A DNA stretch of 64,000 bases from Aeolococcus sp035552595 (GTDB lineage: Bacteria > Chloroflexota > Dormibacteria > Aeolococcales > Aeolococcaceae): NCBI GenBank assembly GCA_035552595.1, contig DASZKZ010000021.1, positions 19,451 through 83,450 on the forward strand. The letters run 5' to 3'. The notes beneath the pieces were generated by a model, which made no database searches, was not told where the DNA came from, and saw only the letters and a list, made by a program, of their open reading frames with translations. Numbering within the stretch: position 1 is the first letter of the stretch; every line of letters begins with the position of its first letter. Below, piece by piece: positions 1 to 10,563 of the stretch. The position numbers and the translations under genes are program-made.

Positions 1-967
1 TGACCCCGTTGTCGATGGCCACGCCGTCGATGGCCACGAGGACGTCGCCGGCGGCGAGGCCGGCCTTGGCGGCGGGCGTCCCCGAGCTCACCGACTTGAT
101 GTAGACGCCCGGTCCGTCGAAGGGTGTGCCGTTCTCGATGGCGGCGATGCTGGTCAGGTAGTCGACCCCGAGGAAGGGGTGCTGCACCTTCTGGTGAGCG
201 ATCAGAGTCTCGGCGACGTAGCGGGCCAGGTCGGCGGGGATGCTGTAGCCGATGCTGGTGGCGTTGCCCGCGGTGGCAACGTTGACCCCCACCACGCTGC
301 CGGCGGTGTCGGCGAGCGGTCCGCCACTGTTGCCGGGGTTGATGGAGGCGTCTGTCTGGAGCACGTCCTCCAGCGTCTCCGACGAAGATCCGGCCTCGCC
401 CGAGGCGGTGATGGTCCGGTGCAGAGCGCTGATCACCCCGACGGTGACGGAGCCCTGGTCACCGAGGGGGGAACCGATGGCGATGACCCCCTCTCCCACG
501 GAGAGCTTCGCCGAGGTGCCGAAGGTGGCCTGCGGCAGCGTCGTGCTGGGCACGCTGACCACGGCGATGTCGTCGAGGGGGTCGGTGCCCACCAGCGTGG
601 CCTTGAACTGGTGCCCGTCGGGCATGACCACGTGGAGCGCGCTGGCGCCGGTGACCACGTGGTTGTTGGTGACCAGGTAGCTGACCGAGGAATCCCTGGC
701 CATCACGAACCCGCTGCCCAGGGCGTTGGAGCTCTGCAGGGTGGCGACGATGGTTCCCACCGCGGGGCCGAGCTGGTTGGCCACCTCCATCGCGGCCACC
801 GTGGGTGCCTTGGCCGGGCTGCCGTTGACCTGGACCTCGGCGATGCTCGAGCCGCCCCGGTCGCGGAGCGCCGCGAAGACGACCAGGCCGCCGACCAGCA
901 GGCCGGCGAGGAGCAGCGCCAGCCCGCCCCGCCAGCCCGGTCCGGGCCGGCGGCGGGGCGCGTCCAC
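1..967 (-). CDS. HtrA/DegP-like membrane-anchored serine protease with PDZ domain (3' end outside window)
   Basis: Read on the minus strand, the frame gives a basic segment and one transmembrane helix (GLALLLAGLLVGGLVVFAAL). A trypsin-like domain follows with His in NNHVV, Asp in DPLDDIAVV and Ser in NPGNSGGPL, then the first part of a PDZ domain (AGVYIKSVSSGTPAAKAGL, AGDVLVAIDG). The frame is still open at base 1, so the C-terminus is missing. The family degrades or refolds damaged proteins on the outer face of the membrane. The first usable start is GTG at 967, just ahead of the helix. The frame stays open further upstream and encodes a proline-rich stretch (TIPPPPPSPPEWRLDEPGY) typical of HtrA cytoplasmic tails, but no ATG, GTG or TTG lies in it. 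The real start may be non-canonical, for example the ATC at 1072. The gene is divergent from the phospholipase D-like gene. Confidence 0.85.
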   Translation of the reverse strand, partial: MDAPRRRPGPGWRGGLALLLAGLLVGGLVVFAALRDRGGSSIAEVQVNGSPAKAPTVAAMEVANQLGPAVGTIVATLQSSNALGSGFVMARDSSVSYLVTNNHVVTGASALHVVMPDGHQFKATLVGTDPLDDIAVVSVPSTTLPQATFGTSAKLSVGEGVIAIGSPLGDQGSVTVGVISALHRTITASGEAGSSSETLEDVLQTDASINPGNSGGPLADTAGSVVGVNVATAGNATSIGYSIPADLARYVAETLIAHQKVQHPFLGVDYLTSIAAIENGTPFDGPGVYIKSVSSGTPAAKAGLAAGDVLVAIDGVAIDNGV

Positions 968-1125
968 CGGCTCTGAGCGCGCATCCTCGCGAGAGAGATA
1001 CCCAGGCTCATCGAGCCGCCACTCCGGCGGAGACGGCGGCGGCGGCGGGATGGTTCCCTCAATCTGGTCGATGGCGCCTATTGTGGCCCGCGCATGCCGC
1101 TCAGCGCCCTCTCCCTCGGGACACC

Positions 1126-2181
1126 GTGAGCCGACTCACCTGCGCGCTCGGACCCGACGCCGCGGGCACTCTGCTGCATCGGTTCGTGGACGCCGCCACG
1201 GCGCGGCTCGACGTCGCCGTCTACGAGGCGGGCCCCAGCTACGGCTGGATGTTTCCCCGCGCCGTGGAGCGCGGGGTGCGGGTGCGGCTGCTGCTCGACG
1301 GGCACGGCGGGGCCAACCAGGGGTGCTTCGAGGAGCTCCGCGCGGCGCGCGAGCGCGGCGTCCTGGTGCCCTGCCGGGTGCGGCGTCACGACGGTCTGCG
1401 CGAGGCCCACTGGAAGCTCCTCGTGGCCGACGCCGACCGCCTCGCCGTGGGCACCGGCAACCTCATCGAGCGCGATGCCCCGGCCGACCGGCACGGACGG
1501 CTGCCTCCCGAGGCGCCACCACTGGTCGGGACGCGGGAGTGGTGGGCGTTCGTCGAGGGCGCCCCCAGCCTCGCCGCCGCGGCGCGGTCGCGGATCACCG
1601 CGGTGTGGCGGGAGGCGACCGAGCCGCCGGCGGTGTGGGCCGTCGAACGGAGGGCCGAGGCTCCCCCGGTGGGGGCACCGCAGCCCAGCGTCGCGCCTCT
1701 CGAGGTCGAGGTCTCGCCGCGCCGCCTCCAGCTCGCCATGGATGCGCGCGCGGTGCTCACCGCCATCGAGGCCATGCTGGAGAGCGCCAAGCGACGCTGC
1801 CTGGTGACGGTGCCGTACATGCACACCTGGGCGCACGAGGTGCGGCCGCTCCTGGAGCGGCTCGCCGAGCTTCGCCACGAGGGCGCCGACGTCCGGGTGC
1901 TGCTCGGCTCCCCCCCGGCCGGAGGCGACGCCGCCACGCTTCGTGACCGGGGAGTGCCGGCGCGGGTCATGGACCCGAAGCGCTGCACCACCGGCCACGC
2001 CAAGGGCATGGTGGTCGACCGCAGCACCCTGGTGATGTCGTCGAACTGGAGCGCCGGGGGATTGGGCACGTCGCTGGAGGCGGGCCTGCGCATCGACCAC
2101 GCCGCCGCCAGCGCCTACTTCGCCGACGCCTTCGAGAGGGATTGGGCGGTCGCCGAGCCCGCCTGGAACGGCCGCGGTTGA
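1126..2181 (+). CDS. Phospholipase D-like domain protein
   Basis: About 351 aa with two PLD-type HKD motifs. The first reads HWKLLVADADRLAVGTGN and the second HAKGMVVDRSTLVMSSNW, each with the expected H-x-K-x4-D spacing. No signal peptide is evident. PLD-superfamily proteins hydrolyse or transfer phosphodiester bonds through a covalent phosphohistidine. The substrate cannot be told from sequence and could be a phospholipid or nucleic acid. The GTG at 1126 (MSRLTCALGPDAAG) is preferred over the in-frame TTG at 1081, because the extra residues look non-coding and would overlap the region upstream of the divergent htrA. The gene is followed by lon after 28 nt, but lon seems to have its own promoter. 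Confidence 0.7.
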   Translation: MSRLTCALGPDAAGTLLHRFVDAATARLDVAVYEAGPSYGWMFPRAVERGVRVRLLLDGHGGANQGCFEELRAARERGVLVPCRVRRHDGLREAHWKLLVADADRLAVGTGNLIERDAPADRHGRLPPEAPPLVGTREWWAFVEGAPSLAAAARSRITAVWREATEPPAVWAVERRAEAPPVGAPQPSVAPLEVEVSPRRLQLAMDARAVLTAIEAMLESAKRRCLVTVPYMHTWAHEVRPLLERLAELRHEGADVRVLLGSPPAGGDAATLRDRGVPARVMDPKRCTTGHAKGMVVDRSTLVMSSNWSAGGLGTSLEAGLRIDHAAASAYFADAFERDWAVAEPAWNGRG

Positions 2182-2197
2182 GGTGAAGGAGCGGGGG

Positions 2198-2203
2198 TAT
2201 CCT
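2198..2203 (+). promoter_or_regulatory. -10-like element of lon (TATCCT)
   Basis: TATCCT lies 6 nt upstream of the lon ATG. A transcript starting at the usual distance from this hexamer would begin at or next to the start codon, so the mRNA is probably leaderless. The AAGGAG further upstream (about 2186) is too far from the ATG to act as a normal ribosome binding site. Confidence 0.5.
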
Positions 2204-2209
2204 TGATCG

Positions 2210-4794
<2,585 letters not shown>

Positions 4795-4795
<1 letters not shown>

Positions 4796-5448
4796 TGGTG
4801 GACACGCTCCGCGACCTGGTCGAGCTGGCGGTCGTGGTCGACCCCGTGTACGACCAGAACTGCTACGTGTTGCACCGTCGCGACAGCGACGCCGCCATCG
4901 TCGTCGACCCCGGCCTGCAGAGTGCCCGGGCCCTGCAGCTGCTGGAGGTGCAGGGCTGGCGCTGCGAGCGCATCCTGCTCACCCACGGCCACGGCGACCA
5001 CGTCAACGGGGTTCCCGCCCTGGTGGCCGCGCACGGCTGCCGGGTCGCGCTCCACCCCGACGACCGCGAACAGCTGGCCACCATGCGCTTCCTTCCCGGC
5101 ATCCCCGAGGACGTCCCCGACGTGGTCGTCGACGACGACCTCAGCGACGGCCAGGTGATCGCCTGGCATGGCGTCGACATCGGGGTGGTGCACACGCCGG
5201 GCCACACCCGGGGCTCGGTGTGCTTCCTGGCCGGCGTCGACCTGCTCAGCGGGGACACGCTCTTCCGGCGCGGAGTCGGCCGGGCCGACCTTCCCGGCGG
5301 TGACTGGCAGACGCTGCTGGTCAGCATCGAGACGCGGGTCTACGCGATGGCGCCCGACACCGTGGTCCATCCCGGGCACGGCCCGGCGACCACCATCGCC
5401 GAGGAGATGGCGTCCAACCCCTTCGTGGTGCATCCCCGCTACCGCTGA
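4795..5448 (+). CDS. Metallo-beta-lactamase fold hydrolase (glyoxalase II-like)
   Basis: 217 aa. It has the full binuclear metal site: THGHGDH at residues 63-69, HTPGHTRGS, SGDTLF and HPGHG near the C-terminus. This pattern matches the small glyoxalase II/YcbL branch, which hydrolyses thioesters such as S-lactoylglutathione or related acyl-thiols. The exact thiol is unknown here. The start ATG overlaps the lon stop by one base. The 3' end overlaps the convergent Nudix gene by 10 nt. Confidence 0.85.
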
Positions 5449-6032
5449 GGGCCGGACGGCGCCTCCTGGCCGGCCACGCGAGCCATCAGCTCGAAGAGGA
5501 TCGCCCCGGTCACTCCCCAGATGACGGTGCCACCCGCCTCATAGAAATGGACCTCGCGGACGACGCCCTGGCCGGCAAGCGTCCGGGTCGTGTGGGGTGC
5601 ATCGATCAGGCTCTGCAGGTCGACGCGGAACAGCCGTGCCACCTCGAACGGCTCTGGGCGGGGCTCGAACTCGGTGTGCTGCAAGCCCACCACCGGGGTC
5701 AGCCAGTTGTCCGAAGTTGCCGTCAGAAATGGCGGCAACAGTCCGACCACCTCCACCGCCGCTGGGGGAACCGCGGCCTCCTCCTCGGCCTCGCGCAGGG
5801 CGGTGGCCACGATGGTGCGGTCGCCGGGCTCCCCGCCGCCTCCGGGGAAGCCGATCTGGCCGGCGTGATGGCGGAGGTGGGCTGTGCGTTCCAGGAAGAG
5901 CAGCGGCAGGCGCGGATCGCGGACGTCGAAGAGGAGAAGCACGGCAGCGGTGCGGCTGTCCGGCGGCGCCGCCTGGTGCACGGCGTCGAGTGGGTCGACG
6001 GCACTGCGCAGGCGCTGTTCGAGGCTGCCCAT
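5439..6032 (-). CDS. Nudix hydrolase, CoA-diphosphatase-like
   Basis: About 197 aa. The Nudix box is clear: GFPGGGGEPGD followed by REAEEEAAV, with the preceding region HHAGQIGFPGG typical of the NudL/YeaB CoA pyrophosphatase branch. Such enzymes cleave CoA and acyl-CoA into phosphopantetheine and 3',5'-ADP. The longer open frame upstream to 6407 is not used here. The ATG at 6032 (MGSLEQRLRSAVDPL) starts the recognisable domain and sits 6 nt after a TACAGT hexamer. Convergent with the metallo-beta-lactamase gene, with a 10 nt overlap. Confidence 0.85.
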   Translation of the reverse strand: MGSLEQRLRSAVDPLDAVHQAAPPDSRTAAVLLLFDVRDPRLPLLFLERTAHLRHHAGQIGFPGGGGEPGDRTIVATALREAEEEAAVPPAAVEVVGLLPPFLTATSDNWLTPVVGLQHTEFEPRPEPFEVARLFRVDLQSLIDAPHTTRTLAGQGVVREVHFYEAGGTVIWGVTGAILFELMARVAGQEAPSGPQR

Positions 6033-6038
6033 CGCCTC

Positions 6039-6044
6039 ACTGTA
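6039..6044 (-). promoter_or_regulatory. -10-like element of the Nudix gene (TACAGT)
   Basis: On the minus strand TACAGT is followed by 6 nt and then the ATG at 6032. No Shine-Dalgarno sequence can fit between them. This is one of the TANNNT-start arrangements that suggest leaderless transcripts. Confidence 0.45.
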
Positions 6045-6153
6045 GGCGACGGCCGCGGCGGGCCAGCCTGGCGGAACCGTACGCTTGACCTCGGTGGCGT
6101 CGGTCACGCGCTGAGCAAGCCCGGGTCCATGTCGGTGAAGGAGATCTGAGCAC

Positions 6154-6462
6154 GTGCAACGACGGGCAAAAGGAGGCGGCGGAGATCGCGCGGATGGTGC
6201 GGGACCGCGTCCGTGCCCGCAGTGCGGCGCTCCGCTGCGGGTCTCGCACCTGGAGTACGCGGGGGCGGGCGCCAGCACGGTGGTGCTGCGCTGCGCGGCC
6301 TGCGGACACAGTCTCAGAGGGGCGACGCGCCGCGATGCCGATCGGCAGCCGCGCAACCGGGGCCGGTCGCGACGCCACCAACCCGTCGACGAGGGCCCGC
6401 CGACCAATCCCGTGCTCGATGCCGAGGTGGCGCGCCGACTCCTCGAGGATCTCGGCGGCTGA
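6154..6462 (+). CDS. Small zinc ribbon protein of unknown function
   Basis: 102 aa from GTG 6154. A four-cysteine zinc ribbon (CPQCGAPLRV ... VVLRCAACGHS) is followed by an Arg-rich hydrophilic tail and a short helix (DAEVARRLLEDLGG). A purine-rich AAGGAGA lies about 10 nt before the GTG. I do not recognise a family beyond the ribbon. It sits between the Nudix gene and a convergent hydrolase whose stop is only 2 nt away. The composition agrees with real coding, but the gene is short and without a known homologue. Confidence 0.55.
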   Translation: MQRRAKGGGGDRADGAGPRPCPQCGAPLRVSHLEYAGAGASTVVLRCAACGHSLRGATRRDADRQPRNRGRSRRHQPVDEGPPTNPVLDAEVARRLLEDLGG

Positions 6463-6464
6463 GA

Positions 6465-7280
6465 TCAGCGGGACGCGGACGCCGTGCCCGGCGGTGCGCT
6501 CACCGAGCGCGAGTGACCCTCGAACCACTCCAGGACCGCCGCGTTGATCTGGTCGCGGTCGATGTCGACGCTCATGCCGTGCCCGCTGCGCGGAAAGATC
6601 CGGCGGCGCACCTCCCGGCTGCAGACCAGGCGCCGCTCGATCTCAGAGGCGTTGGCGGGATCGATGGTGCGGTCGCGGCCACCGTGGAGCACGAGCACCG
6701 GCGCGCGGATGGCCGCCAGCTCGTCGCGCACCGAACCGATGAGGCGGACGAACTCGTGGATGGAGCGCATCGGACGGCGTCCGTGGGAGTAGAGCTCGTC
6801 GGTGGCGGCGAGGTCGTAGAGGTCGATGTCGCGTCCCGGGCTCTGCCAGCGGACCAGGCGCCGCGCCACCGGGACGGCTCGGGCGGCCAGGCTGGACAGC
6901 CAGATGGGAGCCGCCAGGGTGGCCACCGCGGCGATGCGGAGGTCGGTGGCGGCGAGGTGGAGCGCGATCGTCCCACCCATCGACTGGCCGGCCACCATGA
7001 CCTCGTCGCACTCGCGCGCCAGCGAGTCGAGCTCCTCCTGAGCCGAGGCGATCCAGTCCCGCCGGACCGTCGCCTCGAGCGCCTCGGGGGTGGTGGCGTG
7101 CCCGGCCAGCGCCGGCCCCCGGCAGCGGAAGCCGTGGCCGGCGAGGTGGTCGCCGAGACGGCGCAGCTCCGGCGGGGTCCCGGCGAAACCGTGGAGGAGG
7201 AGGACACCACGCCGCCCCTCGCCGAGCGTCCAGGGACGCACGGCCTCGGGGTCGAACGGTGTCAGGCTGCGCGCGGTCAT
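6465..7280 (-). CDS. Alpha/beta hydrolase (carboxylesterase/monoacylglycerol lipase-like)
   Basis: 271 aa. Alpha/beta hydrolase fold with the oxyanion segment LLLHGFAGTP, nucleophile Ser in GQSMGG, a likely catalytic Asp in HGGRDRTIDP and His in RSGHGMSVD. The small cap and the GFAGTP motif resemble Geobacillus-type carboxylesterases and monoglyceride lipases. The real substrate is unknown. The ATG at 7280 is chosen because the domain begins right after it and TATACT lies 9 nt upstream. It is divergent from trpD; the two -10 hexamers lie only 18 bp apart. Confidence 0.85.
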   Translation of the reverse strand: MTARSLTPFDPEAVRPWTLGEGRRGVLLLHGFAGTPPELRRLGDHLAGHGFRCRGPALAGHATTPEALEATVRRDWIASAQEELDSLARECDEVMVAGQSMGGTIALHLAATDLRIAAVATLAAPIWLSSLAARAVPVARRLVRWQSPGRDIDLYDLAATDELYSHGRRPMRSIHEFVRLIGSVRDELAAIRAPVLVLHGGRDRTIDPANASEIERRLVCSREVRRRIFPRSGHGMSVDIDRDQINAAVLEWFEGHSRSVSAPPGTASASR

Positions 7281-7289
7281 GGGCGGCCG

Positions 7290-7295
7290 AGTATA
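7290..7295 (-). promoter_or_regulatory. -10-like element of the alpha/beta hydrolase gene (TATACT)
   Basis: On the minus strand TATACT is followed by 9 nt and the ATG at 7280. It stands back to back with the trpD element at 7314-7319, making a compact divergent promoter. Confidence 0.5.
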
Positions 7296-7313
7296 TGGCC
7301 GGCCCGCGGATGC

Positions 7314-7319
7314 TACCGT
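7314..7319 (+). promoter_or_regulatory. -10-like element of trpD (TGCTACCGT)
   Basis: TACCGT, preceded by TGC as in an extended -10, lies 9 nt before the trpD GTG. The same nonamer TGCTACCGT occurs in front of mraZ and of the quinone reductase-like gene at 34416. Confidence 0.5.
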
Positions 7320-7328
7320 CGCGACCAC

Positions 7329-8348
7329 GTGACCGATGAGCTGATGCGCGATGCGCTGGAGAGGATCGTCGGCGGCGCCACCCTGGATGTCCCGACCGCG
7401 CGTGCCGTCATGGACGTGGTCATGGACGGCAGCGCGACCGCCGCACAGATCGGCGCGCTGCTGGCCACCCTGCGGATGCGCGGCGAAACCGTCGACGAGC
7501 TCACCGGCATGGTGATGTCGATGCGCGACCACGCCACCCCTGTCGACCTCGAGCCTGGCGCGGTGGACACCTGCGGGACCGGCGGCGACGGCAGCAACAC
7601 GTTCAACATCTCCACCGCGGCGGCGCTGGTGGCGGCCGCGGCGGGGTGCCGGGTGGCCAAGCATGGCAACCGGGCGGCCTCGTCGCGATGCGGCAGCGCC
7701 GACGTGCTCGAGGAGCTGGGCGTGCGGGTGGCGCTCGACGCCGCCCGCGTGCGCCGCTGCGTCGAGGAGGCCAGCATGGGATTCATCTTCGCGCCGGCCT
7801 TCCACCCGGCGATGCGCCACGCCGGCCCGGTGCGGGGGCAGCTGGGGTTCCGCACCGTCTTCAACGTGCTCGGGCCCCTGGCCAGCCCGGCTCGGGTGCG
7901 CCACCAGGCGCTCGGGGTGGCGGGCAGCGTGCCCGTCTCCGTCATGGCCGCCGTGCTGCACCAGCTGGGGCACAAGCACGCGCTGGTGTTCACCGGTCCG
8001 GGTGGGATGGACGAGATCGGGCTCGACTCCGTGACCTGTGGCTACGAGGTCACGGAGAGCGGGCTGCGCGAGCTCGAGATCGACCCTCAGGGCCTGGGAC
8101 TTGGCACCGCTCCGCGCCAGGCGCTGGCGGGGGGTGACGCGAGCGCCAACGCCACCATCGTGCGCGCGGTTCTCGACGGCGAGGCGGGCCCGCGCCGCGA
8201 CGTGGTCGTTCTCAACGCCGCCGCGGCCATGGTCGCCGCCGACGTCGCCGCCGACCTCGCTGAGGGGATCGAGCGCGGTGCGGCGGCGATCGACTCCGGG
8301 GGCGCGCGCCGCACCCTGGGGCGGTTGGTGGCGGTCTCGCAGGCGTGA
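7329..8348 (+). CDS. trpD: Anthranilate phosphoribosyltransferase family protein
   Basis: 339 aa. It contains the phosphoribosyl-pyrophosphate loop VDTCGTGGDGSNTFNIST, the KHGNRAASS segment and the TVFNVLGPLASPA motif of TrpD. TrpD joins anthranilate to PRPP in tryptophan synthesis. No other trp gene is nearby; the neighbours are a coiled-coil zinc protein and RNase HI. Thymidine/pyrimidine-nucleoside phosphorylases share the fold, but the motif set and length favour TrpD. The GTG start at 7329 is fixed by a promoter-like TACCGT 9 nt upstream. Confidence 0.88.
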   Translation: MTDELMRDALERIVGGATLDVPTARAVMDVVMDGSATAAQIGALLATLRMRGETVDELTGMVMSMRDHATPVDLEPGAVDTCGTGGDGSNTFNISTAAALVAAAAGCRVAKHGNRAASSRCGSADVLEELGVRVALDAARVRRCVEEASMGFIFAPAFHPAMRHAGPVRGQLGFRTVFNVLGPLASPARVRHQALGVAGSVPVSVMAAVLHQLGHKHALVFTGPGGMDEIGLDSVTCGYEVTESGLRELEIDPQGLGLGTAPRQALAGGDASANATIVRAVLDGEAGPRRDVVVLNAAAAMVAADVAADLAEGIERGAAAIDSGGARRTLGRLVAVSQA

Positions 8349-8388
8349 TCACCCGGGGCAGGAGTGCTGACGGCGCCGAGGTGGACGG

Positions 8389-9084
8389 GTGAGCCGAGGC
8401 GGCGATCTGCTCCGCCTCCAGGAGACCGACACCCGCCTCGCCGGTGACCGCTCCCGGCTCGCCGAGGTGGAGGCGCGCATCGCCGCCGACCCGGAGCTCG
8501 ACTCACGCCGGCGCGAGGCACGACGGCTGCGCCGCGAGCAGACGGCAGCCGACGAGGCCCTGGCCGCCGTCGAGCAGCAGGTGGAGGGGATGCGCCGGCG
8601 GGCGCGCGAGCTCAACCGGCAGCTCTACAGCGGATCGGTGCGCAATCCCCAGGAGCTGCTCGGCATGCAGCACGACCTCGACGCGCTGCGCCAGCGCGTC
8701 GACGCCGAGGACGAGCACCTCCTCGAGCTCATGGAGCGCGCCGAGTCGGCGGCGAGCGCCGACCGGGAGGCCAACGCGGCGATCGTCGATCGCGAGCGGG
8801 AGCGGGCCGGGCAGGCCGGCGAGCTGGTCGAGCAGGCGGTGGCATTCCGGGAAGCCGTCGAGCGCGACGAGCGGGATCGGGCGGAGGTGACAGAGGCGCT
8901 GGCGGCCGCCGACCTGGCCCTCTATGAGCGGCTGGCACGGCGCCTGGCTCCGGTGGTGGTGCGCATGCAGGGCGAGAGCTGCGGTGGCTGCCACATCCCC
9001 TTCGCCAACTCCGAGGTCCGCCGGATTCGCACCGCCGCCGAGCCGGTGCAGTGCTCCAACTGCGATCGCGTGGTGGTTCCGTGA
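8389..9084 (+). CDS. Coiled-coil protein with C-terminal C4 zinc ribbon (COG1579-like)
   Basis: 231 aa. Residues 1 to about 190 are almost entirely charged heptad sequence, predicted to form a long antiparallel coiled coil. The C-terminus has CGGCHIPFANSEV ... VQCSNCDRVVVP, a four-cysteine zinc ribbon. This architecture matches the zf-RING_7/COG1579 family, often placed next to RNase HI genes as here. The molecular role is not established; nucleic acid binding is plausible. The gene starts 40 nt after trpD and overlaps rnhA by 4 nt (GTGA). Confidence 0.8.
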   Translation: MSRGGDLLRLQETDTRLAGDRSRLAEVEARIAADPELDSRRREARRLRREQTAADEALAAVEQQVEGMRRRARELNRQLYSGSVRNPQELLGMQHDLDALRQRVDAEDEHLLELMERAESAASADREANAAIVDRERERAGQAGELVEQAVAFREAVERDERDRAEVTEALAAADLALYERLARRLAPVVVRMQGESCGGCHIPFANSEVRRIRTAAEPVQCSNCDRVVVP

Positions 9085-9509
9085 CGGAGACGGTGGTGGC
9101 CTACACCGACGGCGCCTGCTCGGGAAACCCAGGAGCGGGAGCGTGGGCGTACCGCCTGGAGTGGCCGGACGGTGCCGTCGAGGAAGCGGCCGGCGCCGAA
9201 CCGATGACCACCAACAACCGCGAGGAGCTGAAGGCGGTGCGTGAGGCGCTGCGGGCGGTGCGCGCGCGCATCGGCGATGACCGCGGCTGGCGCATCGTGG
9301 TCCGCACCGACAGCCTCGGCGTGATCAACTGGCTGACCCGAATGTGGAAGCGCAAGGCCAACCTCGACCTCTATCCGGACATCGACGCGCTGGTCGACGA
9401 GCGGGTGCGCTTCGAGCACGTGCGCGGCCACAGCGGCGAGCCGGGCAACGAGCGTGTCGACAGCCTGGCGGTCGCGGCGGTGGCGCGCCAGCTGGCTCGA
9501 GGACGCTAG
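9081..9509 (+). CDS. rnhA: Ribonuclease HI
   Basis: 142 aa. The catalytic carboxylates are in YTDGACSGNPG (Asp10), NNREEL (Glu48) and RTDS (Asp77), with a fourth in NERVDSLA and the conserved HVRGHSGEPGNE loop. It cleaves the RNA strand of RNA-DNA hybrids. The GTG start overlaps the preceding stop by 4 nt. The stop codon shares CTAG with the stop of convergent korB. Confidence 0.93.
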   Translation: MTETVVAYTDGACSGNPGAGAWAYRLEWPDGAVEEAAGAEPMTTNNREELKAVREALRAVRARIGDDRGWRIVVRTDSLGVINWLTRMWKRKANLDLYPDIDALVDERVRFEHVRGHSGEPGNERVDSLAVAAVARQLARGR

Positions 9510-10561
9510 CGGAAGCTCTCTTGGAGGGCGTCGAGCTGAGCCGAGCCGGGGCACAGCTCCGCGTGGGGCAGCTGCACCAACGGACGCGGTGACGTGCCAC
9601 TGAGGGCGTGCAGGTCGGGGACGGACTCGTTGAGATAGAGCAGCCCGGTGACGACCTCGCCGTCGCTGTGCTTCTGCTCGAGATATCCGGCCACGGAGGC
9701 GCGATCGGTGGGGTCGTAGTCGCCCGGGACCGACCGGAAGCGAACCTCGCTGCCGTCGTGCATCCGCACCGAGCGCACGCCATCCCCGGGGATGGCCGCC
9801 ACGATCTCCTCCTCCGGCGGGACGAAGTCGGCGACCCCGGCCTTGACGGCATGTTCGCGAGTGAAGAGATAGCTCTTGGTGGACCCCTCATGGTCGTTGA
9901 AGGTGACGCAGGGCGAGATCACGTCGATGAGAGCGAAGCCCTGGTGGGCCACCGCGGCCTTGAGGATCGGCACCAGCTGCTGCTTGTCGCCGGAGAAGCT
10001 CCGGGCCAGGAACGTGGCTCCGAGCGAGAGGCCGAGCAGGATCGGGTCGATCGGCGCCATCCGGTTGGGCTCGCCCTTCTTGGGCCTGCTCCCCACGTCG
10101 GCGGATGCGGAGAACTGACCCTTGGTCAGGCCGTACACGCCGTTGTTCTCGATCACGTACACGATGGGGACGTTGCGCCGGATGGCGTGGGAGAGGTGAC
10201 CAAGTCCGATCGACAACGAATCTCCGTCTCCGGAGATCCCCACGCAGAGCAGCGCCCGGTTGGCTGCCTTGGCGCCGGTGGCGATCGCCGCCATCCGGCC
10301 GTGGGCACCGTTGAGACCGTGGGCTCCGCCGACGAAGTACGCCGGGGTCTTGCCCGAGCAGCCGATGCCGCTCATCTTGGCGAGCATGTGCGGAGGCGTC
10401 GACAGCTCCCAGAAGGTCCGAACCAGAGCCGCCGTGACCGAGTCGTGGCCGCACCCCGCGCAGAGCGTCGACATCCCTCCCTCGTAGTCGCGGATGGTGA
10501 GCCCCAACGAATTCCGCTCCATGGACGGATGTCGAGCGATCGGCTTGGTGATCGACGCCAC
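9506..10561 (-). CDS. korB: 2-oxoacid:ferredoxin oxidoreductase beta subunit
   Basis: 351 aa. It has the iron-sulfur motif LCAGCGHDSV near residue 35 and a thiamine diphosphate site (GISGDGDSLSIGLGH ... ENNGVYGLTKGQ). The N- and C-terminal extensions match the KorB type of 2-oxoglutarate:ferredoxin oxidoreductase. With KorA it oxidises a 2-oxoacid to the acyl-CoA and reduces ferredoxin, possibly reversibly. It lies 2 nt downstream of korA in the same operon. Substrate assignment (2-oxoglutarate rather than pyruvate) is by family resemblance only. Confidence 0.9.
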   Translation of the reverse strand: MASITKPIARHPSMERNSLGLTIRDYEGGMSTLCAGCGHDSVTAALVRTFWELSTPPHMLAKMSGIGCSGKTPAYFVGGAHGLNGAHGRMAAIATGAKAANRALLCVGISGDGDSLSIGLGHLSHAIRRNVPIVYVIENNGVYGLTKGQFSASADVGSRPKKGEPNRMAPIDPILLGLSLGATFLARSFSGDKQQLVPILKAAVAHQGFALIDVISPCVTFNDHEGSTKSYLFTREHAVKAGVADFVPPEEEIVAAIPGDGVRSVRMHDGSEVRFRSVPGDYDPTDRASVAGYLEQKHSDGEVVTGLLYLNESVPDLHALSGTSPRPLVQLPHAELCPGSAQLDALQESFR

Positions 10562-10563
10562 GA

